Source: Arcicella sp034519515 (GTDB lineage Bacteria; Bacteroidota; Bacteroidia; Cytophagales; Spirosomataceae). Taken from it: a stretch of 64,000 nt of DNA. The stretch's first letter is position 1, and each line of letters opens with the position of its first letter. A program made the position numbers and the translations under genes. Location: the NCBI GenBank assembly GCA_034519515.1, contig JAXHOK010000068.1:248001-312000 (forward strand), in the 5' to 3' direction. Below are positions 43,192 to 52,400 of the stretch, piece by piece. The notes under the pieces were generated by a model. It was given only the letters and a program-made list of their open reading frames with translations, made no database searches and was not told the origin of the DNA.

Positions 43192-43506
43192 ATGCTTAAC
43201 GATTTCAAAAAATTTATCGCACAAGGAAATGTCCTTGATTTGGCAGTTGCTGTTATTATTGGTGGTGCTTTCGGAAAAATTATTGGTTCATTGGTTGATG
43301 ACATCATTATGCCCTTAGTCGGTATTTTAATTGGTGGAAAAGACTTCTCGAAAATGGTTCTTCAAGTGGGTGATGCCACTGTGAAATACGGTAATTTTAT
43401 TCAGATGATAGTACAGTTCTTAATAGTTGCTTACGTGATTTTCATGATTGTGAGAGCAGCCAACAAAGTAGGATTTACTGAAAAGAAAACCGATGAAAAA
43501 GCGTAA
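43192..43506 (+). CDS. mscL: Large-conductance mechanosensitive channel
   Basis: The 104-aa protein has the MscL N-terminus (FKKFIAQGNVLDLAVAVIIG), Gly-rich TM1, DDIIMPLVGILIGG, a periplasmic loop and TM2 (YGNFIQMIVQFLIVAYVIFM). It is shorter than the 130-aa norm, mainly because the periplasmic loop and C-terminal helix bundle are reduced. It should act as an emergency release valve. Confidence 0.9.
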   Translation: MLNDFKKFIAQGNVLDLAVAVIIGGAFGKIIGSLVDDIIMPLVGILIGGKDFSKMVLQVGDATVKYGNFIQMIVQFLIVAYVIFMIVRAANKVGFTEKKTDEKA

Positions 43507-43542
43507 ATATTAGCCAGTTTTTATGTTGGATATTTTATAAAC

Positions 43543-43570
43543 AAAAATCCCCGCCAGTGGCAGGGATTTT
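43543..43570. terminator. Terminator after mscL
   Basis: AAAAATCCCCGCCA-gt-GGCAGGGATTTT hairpin lies 37 bp after the mscL stop, upstream of the convergent GNAT gene. Confidence 0.75.
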
Positions 43571-43627
43571 CTGTATTAACCTTTTCTAAAAAATCACACG
43601 AGACGTGTAAATGGGGTATATGTTTTA

Positions 43628-44146
43628 TCATAATTTCTTTGTCATCAAAAAATCCGTTTGGGCATCGTCTCCCAACTGAAAAATGTGCGTTCCGAAAACC
43701 TTGAAGCCCCACTTTTCATAAAAAGCTAATGCCTTTGGATTATACTCCCATACGCCCAACCAAAGCGACTGATAGCCATTTTCACGAGATACATCCATAC
43801 ATTTTTGCATCAAAATTGCTCCGTATTTTTGTCCATGAAATGCTTTTTCGATATAAATTCTTTCGATTTCCAAGGCTTTTGGGTCTGGATTTTCTACCAA
43901 ATTTAAACGCATTTTTGCGTAACCAATCACTTGATTTTGTAATTCTACCAGCAAAAATATGGTTGCATCAGTCTGGATTTCATCTGAAATTTGCTCTTTA
44001 TTGAATTTCTCTTGCAAATATTGCTGCAAATTTTCGGGTGTATTTTGATTTCCGTAAGTTTCAGTGAAAGTCTTTGCTCCAATCTGGCAAAGGACTTCAA
44101 CATCTTGTGATGTAGCGATTCGTATATGCGGTATTTCGTTTATCAC
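43628..44146 (-). CDS. GNAT family N-acetyltransferase
   Basis: No ATG fits; the GTG at 44146 (MINEIPHIRIATSQDVEVL) gives 172 residues starting at the GNAT fold. The longer open frame to 44269 would overlap the end of selD by 86 bp. Motif A is IYIEKAFHGQKYGAILMQK, and motif B is NPKALAFYEKWGFKVFGTH. TFTETYGNQNTPENLQQYL at the N-terminus is typical of spermidine/protein GNATs annotated as PaiA-like. The acceptor is unknown. Confidence 0.82.
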   Translation of the reverse strand: MINEIPHIRIATSQDVEVLCQIGAKTFTETYGNQNTPENLQQYLQEKFNKEQISDEIQTDATIFLLVELQNQVIGYAKMRLNLVENPDPKALEIERIYIEKAFHGQKYGAILMQKCMDVSRENGYQSLWLGVWEYNPKALAFYEKWGFKVFGTHIFQLGDDAQTDFLMTKKL

Positions 44147-44183
44147 TCTGTAAAAAATCTTTAAAGTAGTGGATTTAATAACT

Positions 44184-45212
44184 TTACTTAAACATAATAG
44201 CTTTCTCTCCCTTCGCCTCAATTTTTCCGACCTTAGCAAAAAACTGTTTTTCTGCTTGCAAAAAGGCATCCATTTCTGCTTCGTGGGTAGGGTTTACGCT
44301 AAACAATAATCCGCCCGAAGTTTGTGGGTCGCAATAGATGATGTAATCCGAACCTTCCATACCAGCGATGTGGGGTGCTTGGGCTTGATGGTTGCGAGTT
44401 GTGCCGCCTGGGAAGCACGATTGCTTGGCTAAATCCTTGGCTATTTCAATAATTGGTAAGTCTTTTTTCTGAATTATTGCCGATAAATCATGCCCATCGA
44501 GCATTTCCAATAAATGTCCCGCAAAACCAAATCCTGTTACATCCGTCATGGCGTGGACGAAGGGCAAAGTTCCCAATTTTTCACCGATGGCATTGAGTTG
44601 AGTCGTTGATTTGATGATGTCTTCGTAATGTGATTCGTCTAATAATCCCCGTTTCAAGGCGGTGCTTAATACGCCAATTCCCAAGGGTTTTGTGAAATAC
44701 AGGAGGTCATTTTCTTGAATGGCGTTGTTGGTTTTGATGTTTTCTTTCTTTGCTAAACCCGTTACTGCCAAGCCAAAAATGGGTTCTTGGTTATCAATAC
44801 TGTGTCCACCCGCCAACGGAATTCCTGCTTTCGTGCATATCTCCAAAGCTCCTTTAATGACCTCTTGGGCTACGTGGGGCGGGATTTTATCAATGGGCCA
44901 TACCAAAATTGCGATTGCCATGAGGGGTTTTCCGCCCATCGCATAAATATCGCTGATGGCGTTGCAAGCGGCTATTCTGCCAAAATCATAAGGGTCGTCC
45001 ACGATAGGCGTAAAGAAATCTGTCGTACTGATGATGCAGTTGCCATCGTTTAGTTCATAAACGGCGGCATCGTCTTTGGTTTCGTTGCCGACCAACAGAT
45101 TTTTGAAAGTAATTTCTTGTTTGCAACCGCTCAGAATTTCTGATAAAACGCTCGGTGAAAGTTTGCACCCACAACCTGCGGCTTTGCTATATTGAGTTAA
45201 TTTGATGGACAT
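44184..45212 (-). CDS. selD: Selenide, water dikinase
   Basis: The 342-aa enzyme makes selenophosphate from selenide and ATP. The active-site segment KAAGCGCKLSP near residue 11 carries Cys rather than selenocysteine and the essential Lys. ATP-binding NETKDDAAVYEL and DFFTPIVDDPYDFGRIAACN, LAGGHSID and MTDVTGFGFAGHL are all present. The tRNA 2-selenouridine synthase gene lies just upstream, so selenophosphate is probably used for tRNA modification. Confidence 0.94.
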   Translation of the reverse strand: MSIKLTQYSKAAGCGCKLSPSVLSEILSGCKQEITFKNLLVGNETKDDAAVYELNDGNCIISTTDFFTPIVDDPYDFGRIAACNAISDIYAMGGKPLMAIAILVWPIDKIPPHVAQEVIKGALEICTKAGIPLAGGHSIDNQEPIFGLAVTGLAKKENIKTNNAIQENDLLYFTKPLGIGVLSTALKRGLLDESHYEDIIKSTTQLNAIGEKLGTLPFVHAMTDVTGFGFAGHLLEMLDGHDLSAIIQKKDLPIIEIAKDLAKQSCFPGGTTRNHQAQAPHIAGMEGSDYIIYCDPQTSGGLLFSVNPTHEAEMDAFLQAEKQFFAKVGKIEAKGEKAIMFK

Positions 45213-45331
45213 AGTAAGTTGATGTTCGTATTTTGGAGATTTATCTCGTACACAAATTTACTCAATTTTAGGGTAAATACAGCCCGTTTAGCAATATCTT
45301 CACCAACCATGGGGCAGAATTTTACGTTTAG

Positions 45332-45482
45332 CTAAGGGTCTAAAATTTGCAATTTTCCCTCCAACATTCCAAATTTTTGATAAGGATAATCGTCTAATTT
45401 GATGGTTACTTTTTGCCCCACGCTTGCCTATTCTGATTGATGGTTTGGGAATAAAAATCGTGATTTTTGAGAACTGAATCAT
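45332..45482 (-). pseudogene. HlyD-family membrane-fusion protein remnant
   Basis: On the minus strand one frame (45430 to the TAG at 45332-45334) reads ASVGQKVTIKLDDYPYQKFG then MLEGKLQIL, matching the C-terminal VGQKVxIKxDxYPYxxFGxLxG signature of HlyD/EmrA-type adaptors. The upstream part (FIPKPSIRIG) lies in another frame, so a frameshift separates them. Only this C-terminal scrap remains. It sits between selD and mnmH, so an exporter gene once stood here or was inserted and lost. Confidence 0.6.
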
Positions 45483-45501
45483 TAAACTAAGGAAAAAAAA
45501 C

Positions 45502-46527
45502 TCAAATCGTAGAAATGACTTGATTTACTTTTTGGGCATTCACTCCTGCATTCATTGTGTCGGAAGGTAATGAAATGATAGGTTGTTTTTTGTTTTTATA
45601 ACCATGATTGTAGGCTTTGTCGTAATATAGCAACGATAATCGGGCAACGTCTGAGAGATTATTTTCGTCTAAATATTGCAAGCAAAGTTTGGTATTGAGT
45701 GGTCCCAACTGTTGGGCAATTTTCAGTACACAATCTTTTAAGGCGTTGATATTCACAGTTGTATAATCTTTTACCAACTTTTCAACTCGCAATTCAAAAG
45801 GAATTTCTAATTTGATAATGGGAGCTTGGAGCATCTGTAGCCAAAGTCCATGCGGGATTTTATTATAACCAATTGTTTGAGATTCGTCTTCCAAAACAAG
45901 CCATTCAGTAGGGTTTAAAAACCGTAAATTTTCAAATAAATGACTTTCAAAAATTTGTTGAGGATTTTGTTTAGGTTCGTTAATCGCCCCAAAAGCTGAA
46001 CCTTTGTGATGGGCAAGTCCTTCTAAATCAATGGTTTGTAGAGTAGTCTTGGCTAATTCTTTCAAGATTTCGGTTTTGCCACTTCCCGTTCCGCCACCTA
46101 ACAAAACGATTTTACGTTCATGCTCAAAAAAATCTAAAATATGATTGCGGTAAGCCTTATGTCCGCCCTGCAAAATACAGGCATCCAAGCCAGCGGTGTT
46201 CATCAACCACGCAAAACTATTGCTTCGCATTCCGCCTCTGAAACAATAAACAAATACTTTTTTGTTATTGGCAAGTGCTTTCACTTGATTGACAAAGTTT
46301 ACCATTTTGGGCGAAACAATCTCCAAACCACGCTCTACGGCAGTATCTTTTCCTTGATGTTTATAGAGCGTTCCAATTTCCGCTCGTTCAGCATCTTCAA
46401 ATAGCGGTACGTTGATGGCGTTGGCAATGTGTCCTTTTTGAAATTCAATGGGAGCCCGCACATCAACCACTAATTCGTTTTGGCTTTTACTCAGAAATTC
46501 GATAATAGGGAGTTCTTTAGCTGTCAT
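45502..46527 (-). CDS. mnmH: tRNA 2-selenouridine synthase
   Basis: The 341-aa protein has an N-terminal rhodanese domain (VVDVRAPIEFQKGHIANAIN, with catalytic Cys in VFVYCFRGGMRS near residue 95) and a P-loop domain (LLGGGTGSGKTEIL near 142). That architecture defines MnmH/SelU, which converts 2-thiouridine at the wobble position of certain tRNAs to geranylated and then selenouridine forms. With selD downstream it forms a two-gene selenium pathway. Confidence 0.93.
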   Translation of the reverse strand: MTAKELPIIEFLSKSQNELVVDVRAPIEFQKGHIANAINVPLFEDAERAEIGTLYKHQGKDTAVERGLEIVSPKMVNFVNQVKALANNKKVFVYCFRGGMRSNSFAWLMNTAGLDACILQGGHKAYRNHILDFFEHERKIVLLGGGTGSGKTEILKELAKTTLQTIDLEGLAHHKGSAFGAINEPKQNPQQIFESHLFENLRFLNPTEWLVLEDESQTIGYNKIPHGLWLQMLQAPIIKLEIPFELRVEKLVKDYTTVNINALKDCVLKIAQQLGPLNTKLCLQYLDENNLSDVARLSLLYYDKAYNHGYKNKKQPIISLPSDTMNAGVNAQKVNQVISTI

Positions 46528-46680
46528 TTGATGGAGTATGATTTTGAATTTAATGTAAATTTAGGTGAATTGTTATACTGACAGCCTTGTCCGTTATAAA
46601 AAATTATTCTACCTGATGGGTATCTTGCTGGTTTTTCCCATTGGTAATACCAGCCACGGGTGCAAAAAAGTGTTCATTAA

Positions 46681-46996
46681 AGATTAGACAACTTTCCAAA
46701 AGTTGTGGTTCTACTATTGATTTACGGAACTATGTACTATTTGGCGGAGTTATTAAAAGCGAATTTTAGCAAAATATAACTAACTGATAATCAGGTTTTA
46801 ATCAATAGCGAGGGGTTTAATCTCAGCGGCGAACCGCCCCTTCGCTATTGATTAAAAATCTGTATTTCCGCCAAATAGTACATAATTCCGTTGATTTATA
46901 TGGAAATTTATGGAAGTCTTCGTTTCAAACGAAAACTTCCGTGTATGTATCGTGAAATCCTGTATAAATTTTAGAAGAACCAGAGTTGTCTAATCT
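46681..46996. mobile_element. Outer MITE-like element interrupted by a second element
   Basis: Terminal inverted repeat AGATTAGACAACT (46681-46693) matches AGTTGTCTAATCT (46984-46996), with further complementary GGTTCT/AGAACC near each end. The interior also holds a diverged GGAAGTcTTCG palindrome (46912-46940). A 166-bp element is inserted at 46725. No clear target duplication of the outer element is seen. Confidence 0.55.
46725..46890. mobile_element. Inner MITE-like element (166 bp)
   Basis: Terminal inverted repeats CGGAA(C/T)TATGTACTATT, continuing TGGCGGA, bound the element. It is flanked by 8-bp direct repeats TTGATTTA (46717-46724 and 46891-46898). A perfect inner stem, TTTTAATCAATAGCGA with its complement, fills the centre. 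It has no coding capacity. Confidence 0.75.
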
Positions 46997-47085
46997 GATT
47001 TTCATTTTAACAAATTTGCCCCCAAAACCACCAAATAATCAAAAAATATCCTAATTTGGTACAAAAATTACTAAAAAATAAAACC

Positions 47086-49551
47086 ATGAAATTCATCAAA
47101 GCCCTTCTTTCGCTTGCCTTTACCGTTGCTCTTTGCTATGTCCTCAATACCAGCATTAAAGGTGCCCCTGCCTTTGGTTCATTCTTAAATCCTTTCACGG
47201 GTTTTTGGGTAAATGGTGAAAAACCCATTTCAGAGGGCGTAGCGGCTGAAAGTTCTTTGGAAATCCCAGGCTTGCAAGACGAAGTAATCGTTGAATACGA
47301 CGAAGTGGGTATTCCCCATATTTTTGCCAATAACGACCATGATTTGTACTTGGCTCAGGGCTACGTTACGGCAAAAGATAGACTCTGGCAAATGGAATTT
47401 CAAACCCATTATGCAGCAGGACGTTTAACGGAAATTGTGGGTTCAAAAGCCTTAGAATCAGACCGTTATAACCGTAAAATGGGTTCCGTTTACGGGGCTG
47501 AACGCTCGTTGGCGGGAATGTTGGAAGACCCAAAATCGAAGGTTGCCATTGAGGCATATTCCGATGGTGTAAATGCCTACATCGCCCAACTGAAACCCCG
47601 TGACTATCCCGTAGAATATAAATTATTGGGCTATGCACCCGAAAAATGGATGCCCATCAAAAGTGCTTTGTTTTTGAAAAATATGTCTTTTGTTTTGGCT
47701 TCGGGAACGGATGATTTGCGGATGACCAATATCCTCAGAAAGTACGGAAAACAAACTGCCGAAGAGCTTTTTCCTAATTATCCCTTTGAAGAAAGTCCCA
47801 TCATTCCACAAGGAACAGCCCGTGATTATTCACCTTTGCCTTTGCCAAAAGCCCCCGCTGATTTTATGGGAAGAGGAAGCCTAAATGCCTCTCAGGAGCG
47901 TGATAAAGGCATTGGTTCTAATAATTGGGTAGTTTCTGGCAGTAAATCTGCCTCGGGTATGCCCATTTTAGCGAACGACCCACACCTTACTTTGAGCTTG
48001 CCTTCTATCTGGTATCAGGCTCAATTGGTTGCTCCCGATGTCAATGTTTACGGAGCAACGATGCCTGGTACGCCCAACGTGATTGGCGGTTTCAATCGTG
48101 ATATTGCTTGGGGTGTTACCAACGTGGGTGCAGACGTGGTGGACTGGTATGAAGTGAAATTCAAGGATGCCAAAATGAATGAATATTGGCACGATGGACA
48201 ATGGAAAAAAATTGTACGTCATTACGAAACTTTCAAGGTAAAAGGCGGAGAGGACGTTCAGGACACGGTTTTATTCACCCACCACGGACCAATCGTGTAT
48301 TTGGATAATCAAAAACCTTTCAAGAAAAACATTCCAACGGGACACGCTTTGCGTTGGATTGCTCACGATAAATCGCAGGAATTATCAACGTTTTATCTGC
48401 TGAATCGTGCCAAAAATTATGATGATTACGTGAAGGCTTTGAGTTTTTATTCTGCCCCAGCCCAAAACTTTATTTTTGCCAGCAATCAAGGCGATATTGC
48501 GATGTGGGTAAACGGAAAATTTCCTTTGAAAGCACGTCAGCAAGGAAAATATATCTTGGATGGTTCGGATAAGAATGCGGATTGGCAAGGTTTTATTCCC
48601 CACGCCCACAATCCCCACGCTAAAAATCCGAATCGAGGATTTTTGAGTTCGGCGAATCAGTCTTCTACCGACCCTTCTTATCCTTATTATATCAACTGGG
48701 AATTTGCCCCTTCCGAGCGTGGCAGACGGATTAATCAGCGTTTGGAGAAAATGACGAAGGTAACGGTGGATAGTTTAAGGACATTACAGAATGATAATTA
48801 TAACTTGAAAGCGGACGGAATTTTGGCAAATATGATTGCTTTAATAAAAACGCCAACGCCCACCCAAGCGGCTGCCATCAAGGTTTTGCAGGCTTGGAGC
48901 AAGAAAAATGACCCTGCCGAAATTGCCCCAACCATTTTTGAAACATGGTCAAATAATCTGTATGAATACACGTGGAAAGATGATTTTGGATTTGATGAAA
49001 ATATCCCGATGAAATACCCAACGATGGATAAAACGGTTCAATTGATGCGAAAAGACCCCAAATCTAAATGGTTTGATGATGTTTCGACCAAAAATAAAGT
49101 AGAAACTTTGGAGGAATTAACCAGTCGTGCTTTGACGGCTTCGTTGGATAGCTTGACGCTTTGGCGAAAATCTGAAATGGGTGCCGAATGGGCTTGGGAG
49201 AAACAAAAATCGACCGATGTCCGCCATTTATTAGACCAAGACGGTAAGGCATTGAAAGCATTAAGTACCAACGACGTAAACATTGGCGGTGGCACGGGCA
49301 TCGTAAACGCCACAACCCCACGCACGGGACCATCGTGGAGAATGGTCGTGGAATTAGGAAAAAATAATACGGTAAAAGGCTACGGAGTTTATCCAGGCGG
49401 ACAATCGGGCAATCCAGGCAGTCCGCATTACGCCGATATGATAGAGACTTGGCGACAAGGGAAACTGAATGAATTGTTGTTTTTGCAAGCGAAGACAGAT
49501 AAATCTGATAGGATTAAGAAGGTGTTGAAATTGGTGAAGGTGGGGAAGTGA
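47086..49551 (+). CDS. Penicillin acylase family (Ntn-hydrolase) protein
   Basis: The ATG at 47086 (MKFIKALLSLAFTVALCYVL) gives about 821 aa with an N-terminal signal/anchor. The alpha-chain region has VEYDEVGIPHIFANNDHDLY and LAQGYVTAKDRLWQMEFQ. The autocleavage junction is at GIGSNNWVVSGSKSASGMP, whose Ser becomes the N-terminal nucleophile of the beta chain. LANDPHL follows. The active precursor would mature into two chains in the periplasm. Substrates in the family include penicillins and N-acyl-homoserine lactones; here unknown. Confidence 0.9.
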   Translation: MKFIKALLSLAFTVALCYVLNTSIKGAPAFGSFLNPFTGFWVNGEKPISEGVAAESSLEIPGLQDEVIVEYDEVGIPHIFANNDHDLYLAQGYVTAKDRLWQMEFQTHYAAGRLTEIVGSKALESDRYNRKMGSVYGAERSLAGMLEDPKSKVAIEAYSDGVNAYIAQLKPRDYPVEYKLLGYAPEKWMPIKSALFLKNMSFVLASGTDDLRMTNILRKYGKQTAEELFPNYPFEESPIIPQGTARDYSPLPLPKAPADFMGRGSLNASQERDKGIGSNNWVVSGSKSASGMPILANDPHLTLSLPSIWYQAQLVAPDVNVYGATMPGTPNVIGGFNRDIAWGVTNVGADVVDWYEVKFKDAKMNEYWHDGQWKKIVRHYETFKVKGGEDVQDTVLFTHHGPIVYLDNQKPFKKNIPTGHALRWIAHDKSQELSTFYLLNRAKNYDDYVKALSFYSAPAQNFIFASNQGDIAMWVNGKFPLKARQQGKYILDGSDKNADWQGFIPHAHNPHAKNPNRGFLSSANQSSTDPSYPYYINWEFAPSERGRRINQRLEKMTKVTVDSLRTLQNDNYNLKADGILANMIALIKTPTPTQAAAIKVLQAWSKKNDPAEIAPTIFETWSNNLYEYTWKDDFGFDENIPMKYPTMDKTVQLMRKDPKSKWFDDVSTKNKVETLEELTSRALTASLDSLTLWRKSEMGAEWAWEKQKSTDVRHLLDQDGKALKALSTNDVNIGGGTGIVNATTPRTGPSWRMVVELGKNNTVKGYGVYPGGQSGNPGSPHYADMIETWRQGKLNELLFLQAKTDKSDRIKKVLKLVKVGK

Positions 49552-49585
49552 AATGGGGCGTTACTGGTAATTAAAAGATATTTAG

Positions 49586-49620
49586 TACACTGTTTAGGAA
49601 GTTTTTTCTACTTTCGGGAA
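49586..49620. repeat. Solo terminal piece related to MITE B
   Basis: TACACTGTTTAGGAAGTTTT followed by CTACTTTCGGGAAG resembles one end of the element at 50641-50798. It is probably a truncated copy. Confidence 0.55.
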
Positions 49621-49657
49621 GGTCTCCAATCTAAAAAACTAAACAACTTATTTGGCT

Positions 49658-50572
49658 ATGAAAACAAAATTTCTCGTTTCCCTTTTGTTTTTTGGGCAAA
49701 TTGCTTTTGGACAAACTGGAAAATATATCAAGGTTACAGGAACTAAATGCAGTATTATTCCACCGAAAAGTTTTTTGGTTTCCTCAACGTTTAGTGGTTT
49801 TCAAAACGATGAAAAAGGTGCGTCGATCATGATTAATGAAATTCCCGCACCTTATCAACAACTGATAGACGGCTTTACGGAATCTGCTCTGAAAACGAGG
49901 GGTATGACATTGATAAATAAAAAAACAGTAGATTTCAATGCTTCAAAGGCAACATTATTTACGGTGTCACAACCTGCCAATGGCTCAATATACTTGAAAC
50001 AAATGTTAATTTTTGGTGATTCCAAAACAACCATTTTGGTTAATGGCATATATCCCGAAAAATCAAAAGATATTGAGTCCGAAATCAAAGAAGCGTTGTT
50101 TTCTACCATTTATTCGGAATCACAAACAGAAAATCCGCTTGATGCTGCGAAATTTACCATTGAAACGCAGGAAACCGAGTTCAAGGTTACAAAATATTTA
50201 TCGGGTATGTTGCTGTATTCGATAGATGGAAAAATTCCAACAGAAAAGCCAACCCTAACGGTCGGGAACTCAATCAGTAAAATATCACCGACTGTGGACA
50301 GAAAGACATTTGCCTTGGATAGATTGAAAAAACTGCCGCAAGGGGAGAATAATATCGTAAAATCGAGTGGCGAAGTTACGATAGATAACATGGATGGTTT
50401 CGAAATTGTGGCAGAAGGAAAATCAAAGGACGGTAAACCTGAGTTGATTTACCAAGTTATCTTGTTTGATGATAATGGCGATTACTATTTAATTTTGGGG
50501 CAATCAGCGGAGGATTTTCAGAAGTATTTAGAGGTGTTCCAAAAGATTTCTAAAACATTTAGGCGAAAATGA
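49658..50572 (+). CDS. Exported protein of unknown function
   Basis: The ATG at 49658 gives 304 aa with a signal peptide (MKTKFLVSLLFFGQIAFGQ). Two similar halves are visible, each ending in a stress-like strand/helix pattern (KQMLIFGDSKTTILVNGIYP and YQVILFDDNGDYYLILGQSA), reminiscent of small DUF1795/PsbP-like modules. No firm family is recognised. Periplasmic location is inferred. It precedes a MITE. Confidence 0.65.
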   Translation: MKTKFLVSLLFFGQIAFGQTGKYIKVTGTKCSIIPPKSFLVSSTFSGFQNDEKGASIMINEIPAPYQQLIDGFTESALKTRGMTLINKKTVDFNASKATLFTVSQPANGSIYLKQMLIFGDSKTTILVNGIYPEKSKDIESEIKEALFSTIYSESQTENPLDAAKFTIETQETEFKVTKYLSGMLLYSIDGKIPTEKPTLTVGNSISKISPTVDRKTFALDRLKKLPQGENNIVKSSGEVTIDNMDGFEIVAEGKSKDGKPELIYQVILFDDNGDYYLILGQSAEDFQKYLEVFQKISKTFRRK

Positions 50573-50640
50573 AAATTCAAATCACTGTTACATCATTAAG
50601 AATCTTAAATGCCATTGTGAATAAGATATGAGCTACTAAT

Positions 50641-50798
50641 TACACTGTTTAATAAGTTTTTTGGATGAATTTTGCCCTAAAATCTTCGATTGGAGAACTT
50701 CCCGAAAGTAGAAAGAACTTTCGGGAAGTAGTTGAGAAATTCACTTCCCGAAAGTTCTTTTTACTTTCGGGAAGTTGAAAAACTTATTAAACAGTGTA
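50641..50798. mobile_element. MITE-like element B (158 bp)
   Basis: Perfect 21-bp terminal inverted repeats begin TACACTGTTTAATAAG. They are flanked by CTAAT at 50636-50640 and 50799-50803 (5-bp target duplication). The interior consists of alternating ACTTCCCGAAAGTA/CTTTCGGGAAGT words, giving several hairpins. Partial relatives are at 49586-49620 and 52749-52764. Confidence 0.8.
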
Positions 50799-50850
50799 CT
50801 AATTACGAATACAAATCAGTTATTTCAAAACTAAAAATCAATGTCAATCC

Positions 50851-51480
50851 ATGAAAAAACTTACATTACTCCTTTTGTTTTTAGGCTCAATCAACCCCTC
50901 ATTTTCGCAAAAAAAAGAAAAAGGATTCGTTTCACTTTTTGATGGCAAAACCTTTGCAGGTTGGCGGGTCAATGAAGAAAATCCTGCCACGTTTTCTATT
51001 GAAGATGGTATGATTAAAGTAGCGGGCGACCGTACCCATTTATTCTATGAAGGCACAGTCGGCAATCATGATTTCAAGAATTTTGAACTTAAAGTGAAGG
51101 CAAAAACGTTGCCTGGGTCTAATTCTGGCATATTTATTCATACTGTTTACCAAAAAGAAGGCTGGCCCAACAAAGGTTATGAAGTGCAGGTAAATCAAAC
51201 TCACGATGATTGGCGAAAAACGGGAAGTCTCTACAGCTTCAGCGATGTAAAGGAGAATTTGGTAAAAGATAATGAGTGGTATCAGTACGATATTACCGTA
51301 AAAGGTAAGCACATAGTCATTAAAGTAAACGATAAAGTAGCGGTTGATTATACCGAACCTGACACGCTTCCTGCGGATAGGGGCATGAGAAAATTCAGCT
51401 CAGGCACAATTGCCTTACAAGGACACGACCCCAAAAGTGTGGCGTATTTTAAGGATATTGAGCTAAAGATTTTGGATTGA
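50851..51480 (+). CDS. DUF1080 (3-keto-disaccharide hydrolase-like) exported protein
   Basis: The 209-aa protein has a signal peptide (LTLLLLFLGSINPSFSQ) and the DUF1080 concanavalin-like fold: GFVSLFDGKTFAGWR near the N-terminus, DFKNFELKVKAKTLPGSNSG then IFIH, GYEVQVNQTH and FSSGTIALQGHDPKSVAYFK near the end. Members act on oxidised sugars or sugar chains and are numerous in Bacteroidota. The precise substrate is unknown. Confidence 0.85.
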   Translation: MKKLTLLLLFLGSINPSFSQKKEKGFVSLFDGKTFAGWRVNEENPATFSIEDGMIKVAGDRTHLFYEGTVGNHDFKNFELKVKAKTLPGSNSGIFIHTVYQKEGWPNKGYEVQVNQTHDDWRKTGSLYSFSDVKENLVKDNEWYQYDITVKGKHIVIKVNDKVAVDYTEPDTLPADRGMRKFSSGTIALQGHDPKSVAYFKDIELKILD

Positions 51481-51631
51481 TATGTGAGATTTTGGGGAAT
51501 AGATTTTCCGCCCTAATGTCTGAATTTGGATTGCGAAATGTCGCACCATATAAGATTTGAGGATTTAAGCCAGACTCAATCCAAAAAATCCTATAATCTG
51601 AATTATACGCCTAATCAAACATTCATCAGTA

Positions 51632-52333
51632 ATGAAAAAAAATATCTTATTATCCATAATTCTGTTTCTCATACACTCACATACAGAAGCCCAATCCAAA
51701 AAAGATTATCTCGTAACCATTGGTACACCCTGGGGCGAAATGCACGCTATTTTGTTCGATAAAACACCTAAACACAAGGCTAATTTTTTGAAATTAGTGG
51801 ACAATAAATTTTACGATGGTTTACTTTTTCACCGCATTATCAATGGCTTTATGATTCAAGGAGGTGACCCCAATTCACGCAAGGCAAGACCCAGAGAAAT
51901 GCTGGGAAATGGCGATGTGGGCTACAAAATTGATGCTGAAATACTACCCGATTTATTCCATAAAAAAGGCGTTTTGGCAGCAGCAAGAGACAATAATCCT
52001 GCAAAGGCTTCGTCGGGTTGTCAGTATTATATTGTGCAAGGCAAAGTCTGGAACGATTCGACCTTACAACAACAAATGGCTCGCAGTCCTCAAAGGGTTT
52101 TTACGGATGAGCAAAAGCAAGTTTATAAGACCATCGGAGGTTCTCCACACCTTGATGGCAACTATACTGTTTTTGGACAACTAATTGATAATCTGTGGGT
52201 TATAGATTCGGTAGCAACCCAGAAACGAGATGCTAAAAACCGCCCATTGGCTGATTTACCGATGAAGGTTTCGTGTAAAAAAATGCGAAAAAAGAGGATT
52301 ACTAAATTGTATGGGTGGACGTTTGAGGATTAG
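51632..52333 (+). CDS. Cyclophilin-type peptidyl-prolyl isomerase, exported
   Basis: The 233-aa protein has a signal peptide (LSIILFLIHSHTEAQ) and a cyclophilin domain with FHRIINGFMIQGGDP, ASSGCQYYIVQGK and GNYTVFGQLIDNL. The catalytic Arg and the FMIQGGD block are intact, so it should catalyse prolyl isomerisation of periplasmic or surface proteins. It has an insertion relative to PpiA (NSRKARPREMLGNGDVGYK), common in this phylum. Confidence 0.88.
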   Translation: MKKNILLSIILFLIHSHTEAQSKKDYLVTIGTPWGEMHAILFDKTPKHKANFLKLVDNKFYDGLLFHRIINGFMIQGGDPNSRKARPREMLGNGDVGYKIDAEILPDLFHKKGVLAAARDNNPAKASSGCQYYIVQGKVWNDSTLQQQMARSPQRVFTDEQKQVYKTIGGSPHLDGNYTVFGQLIDNLWVIDSVATQKRDAKNRPLADLPMKVSCKKMRKKRITKLYGWTFED

Positions 52334-52400
52334 AATGAGGCTAATTATGAAAAATTCTACCGATTTGTGGAACGATTAATTTATACTAAGGAATGGGTAA

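Noticed and set aside
45300..45482. A 60-aa open frame between selD and mnmH as a gene
   Set aside because: Another frame of the same DNA carries the HlyD signature, so this is a pseudogene scrap read in part out of frame.
51526..51762. Plus-strand ORF upstream of the cyclophilin gene
   Set aside because: It overlaps the signal peptide region of a clear cyclophilin in another frame and has no family resemblance.
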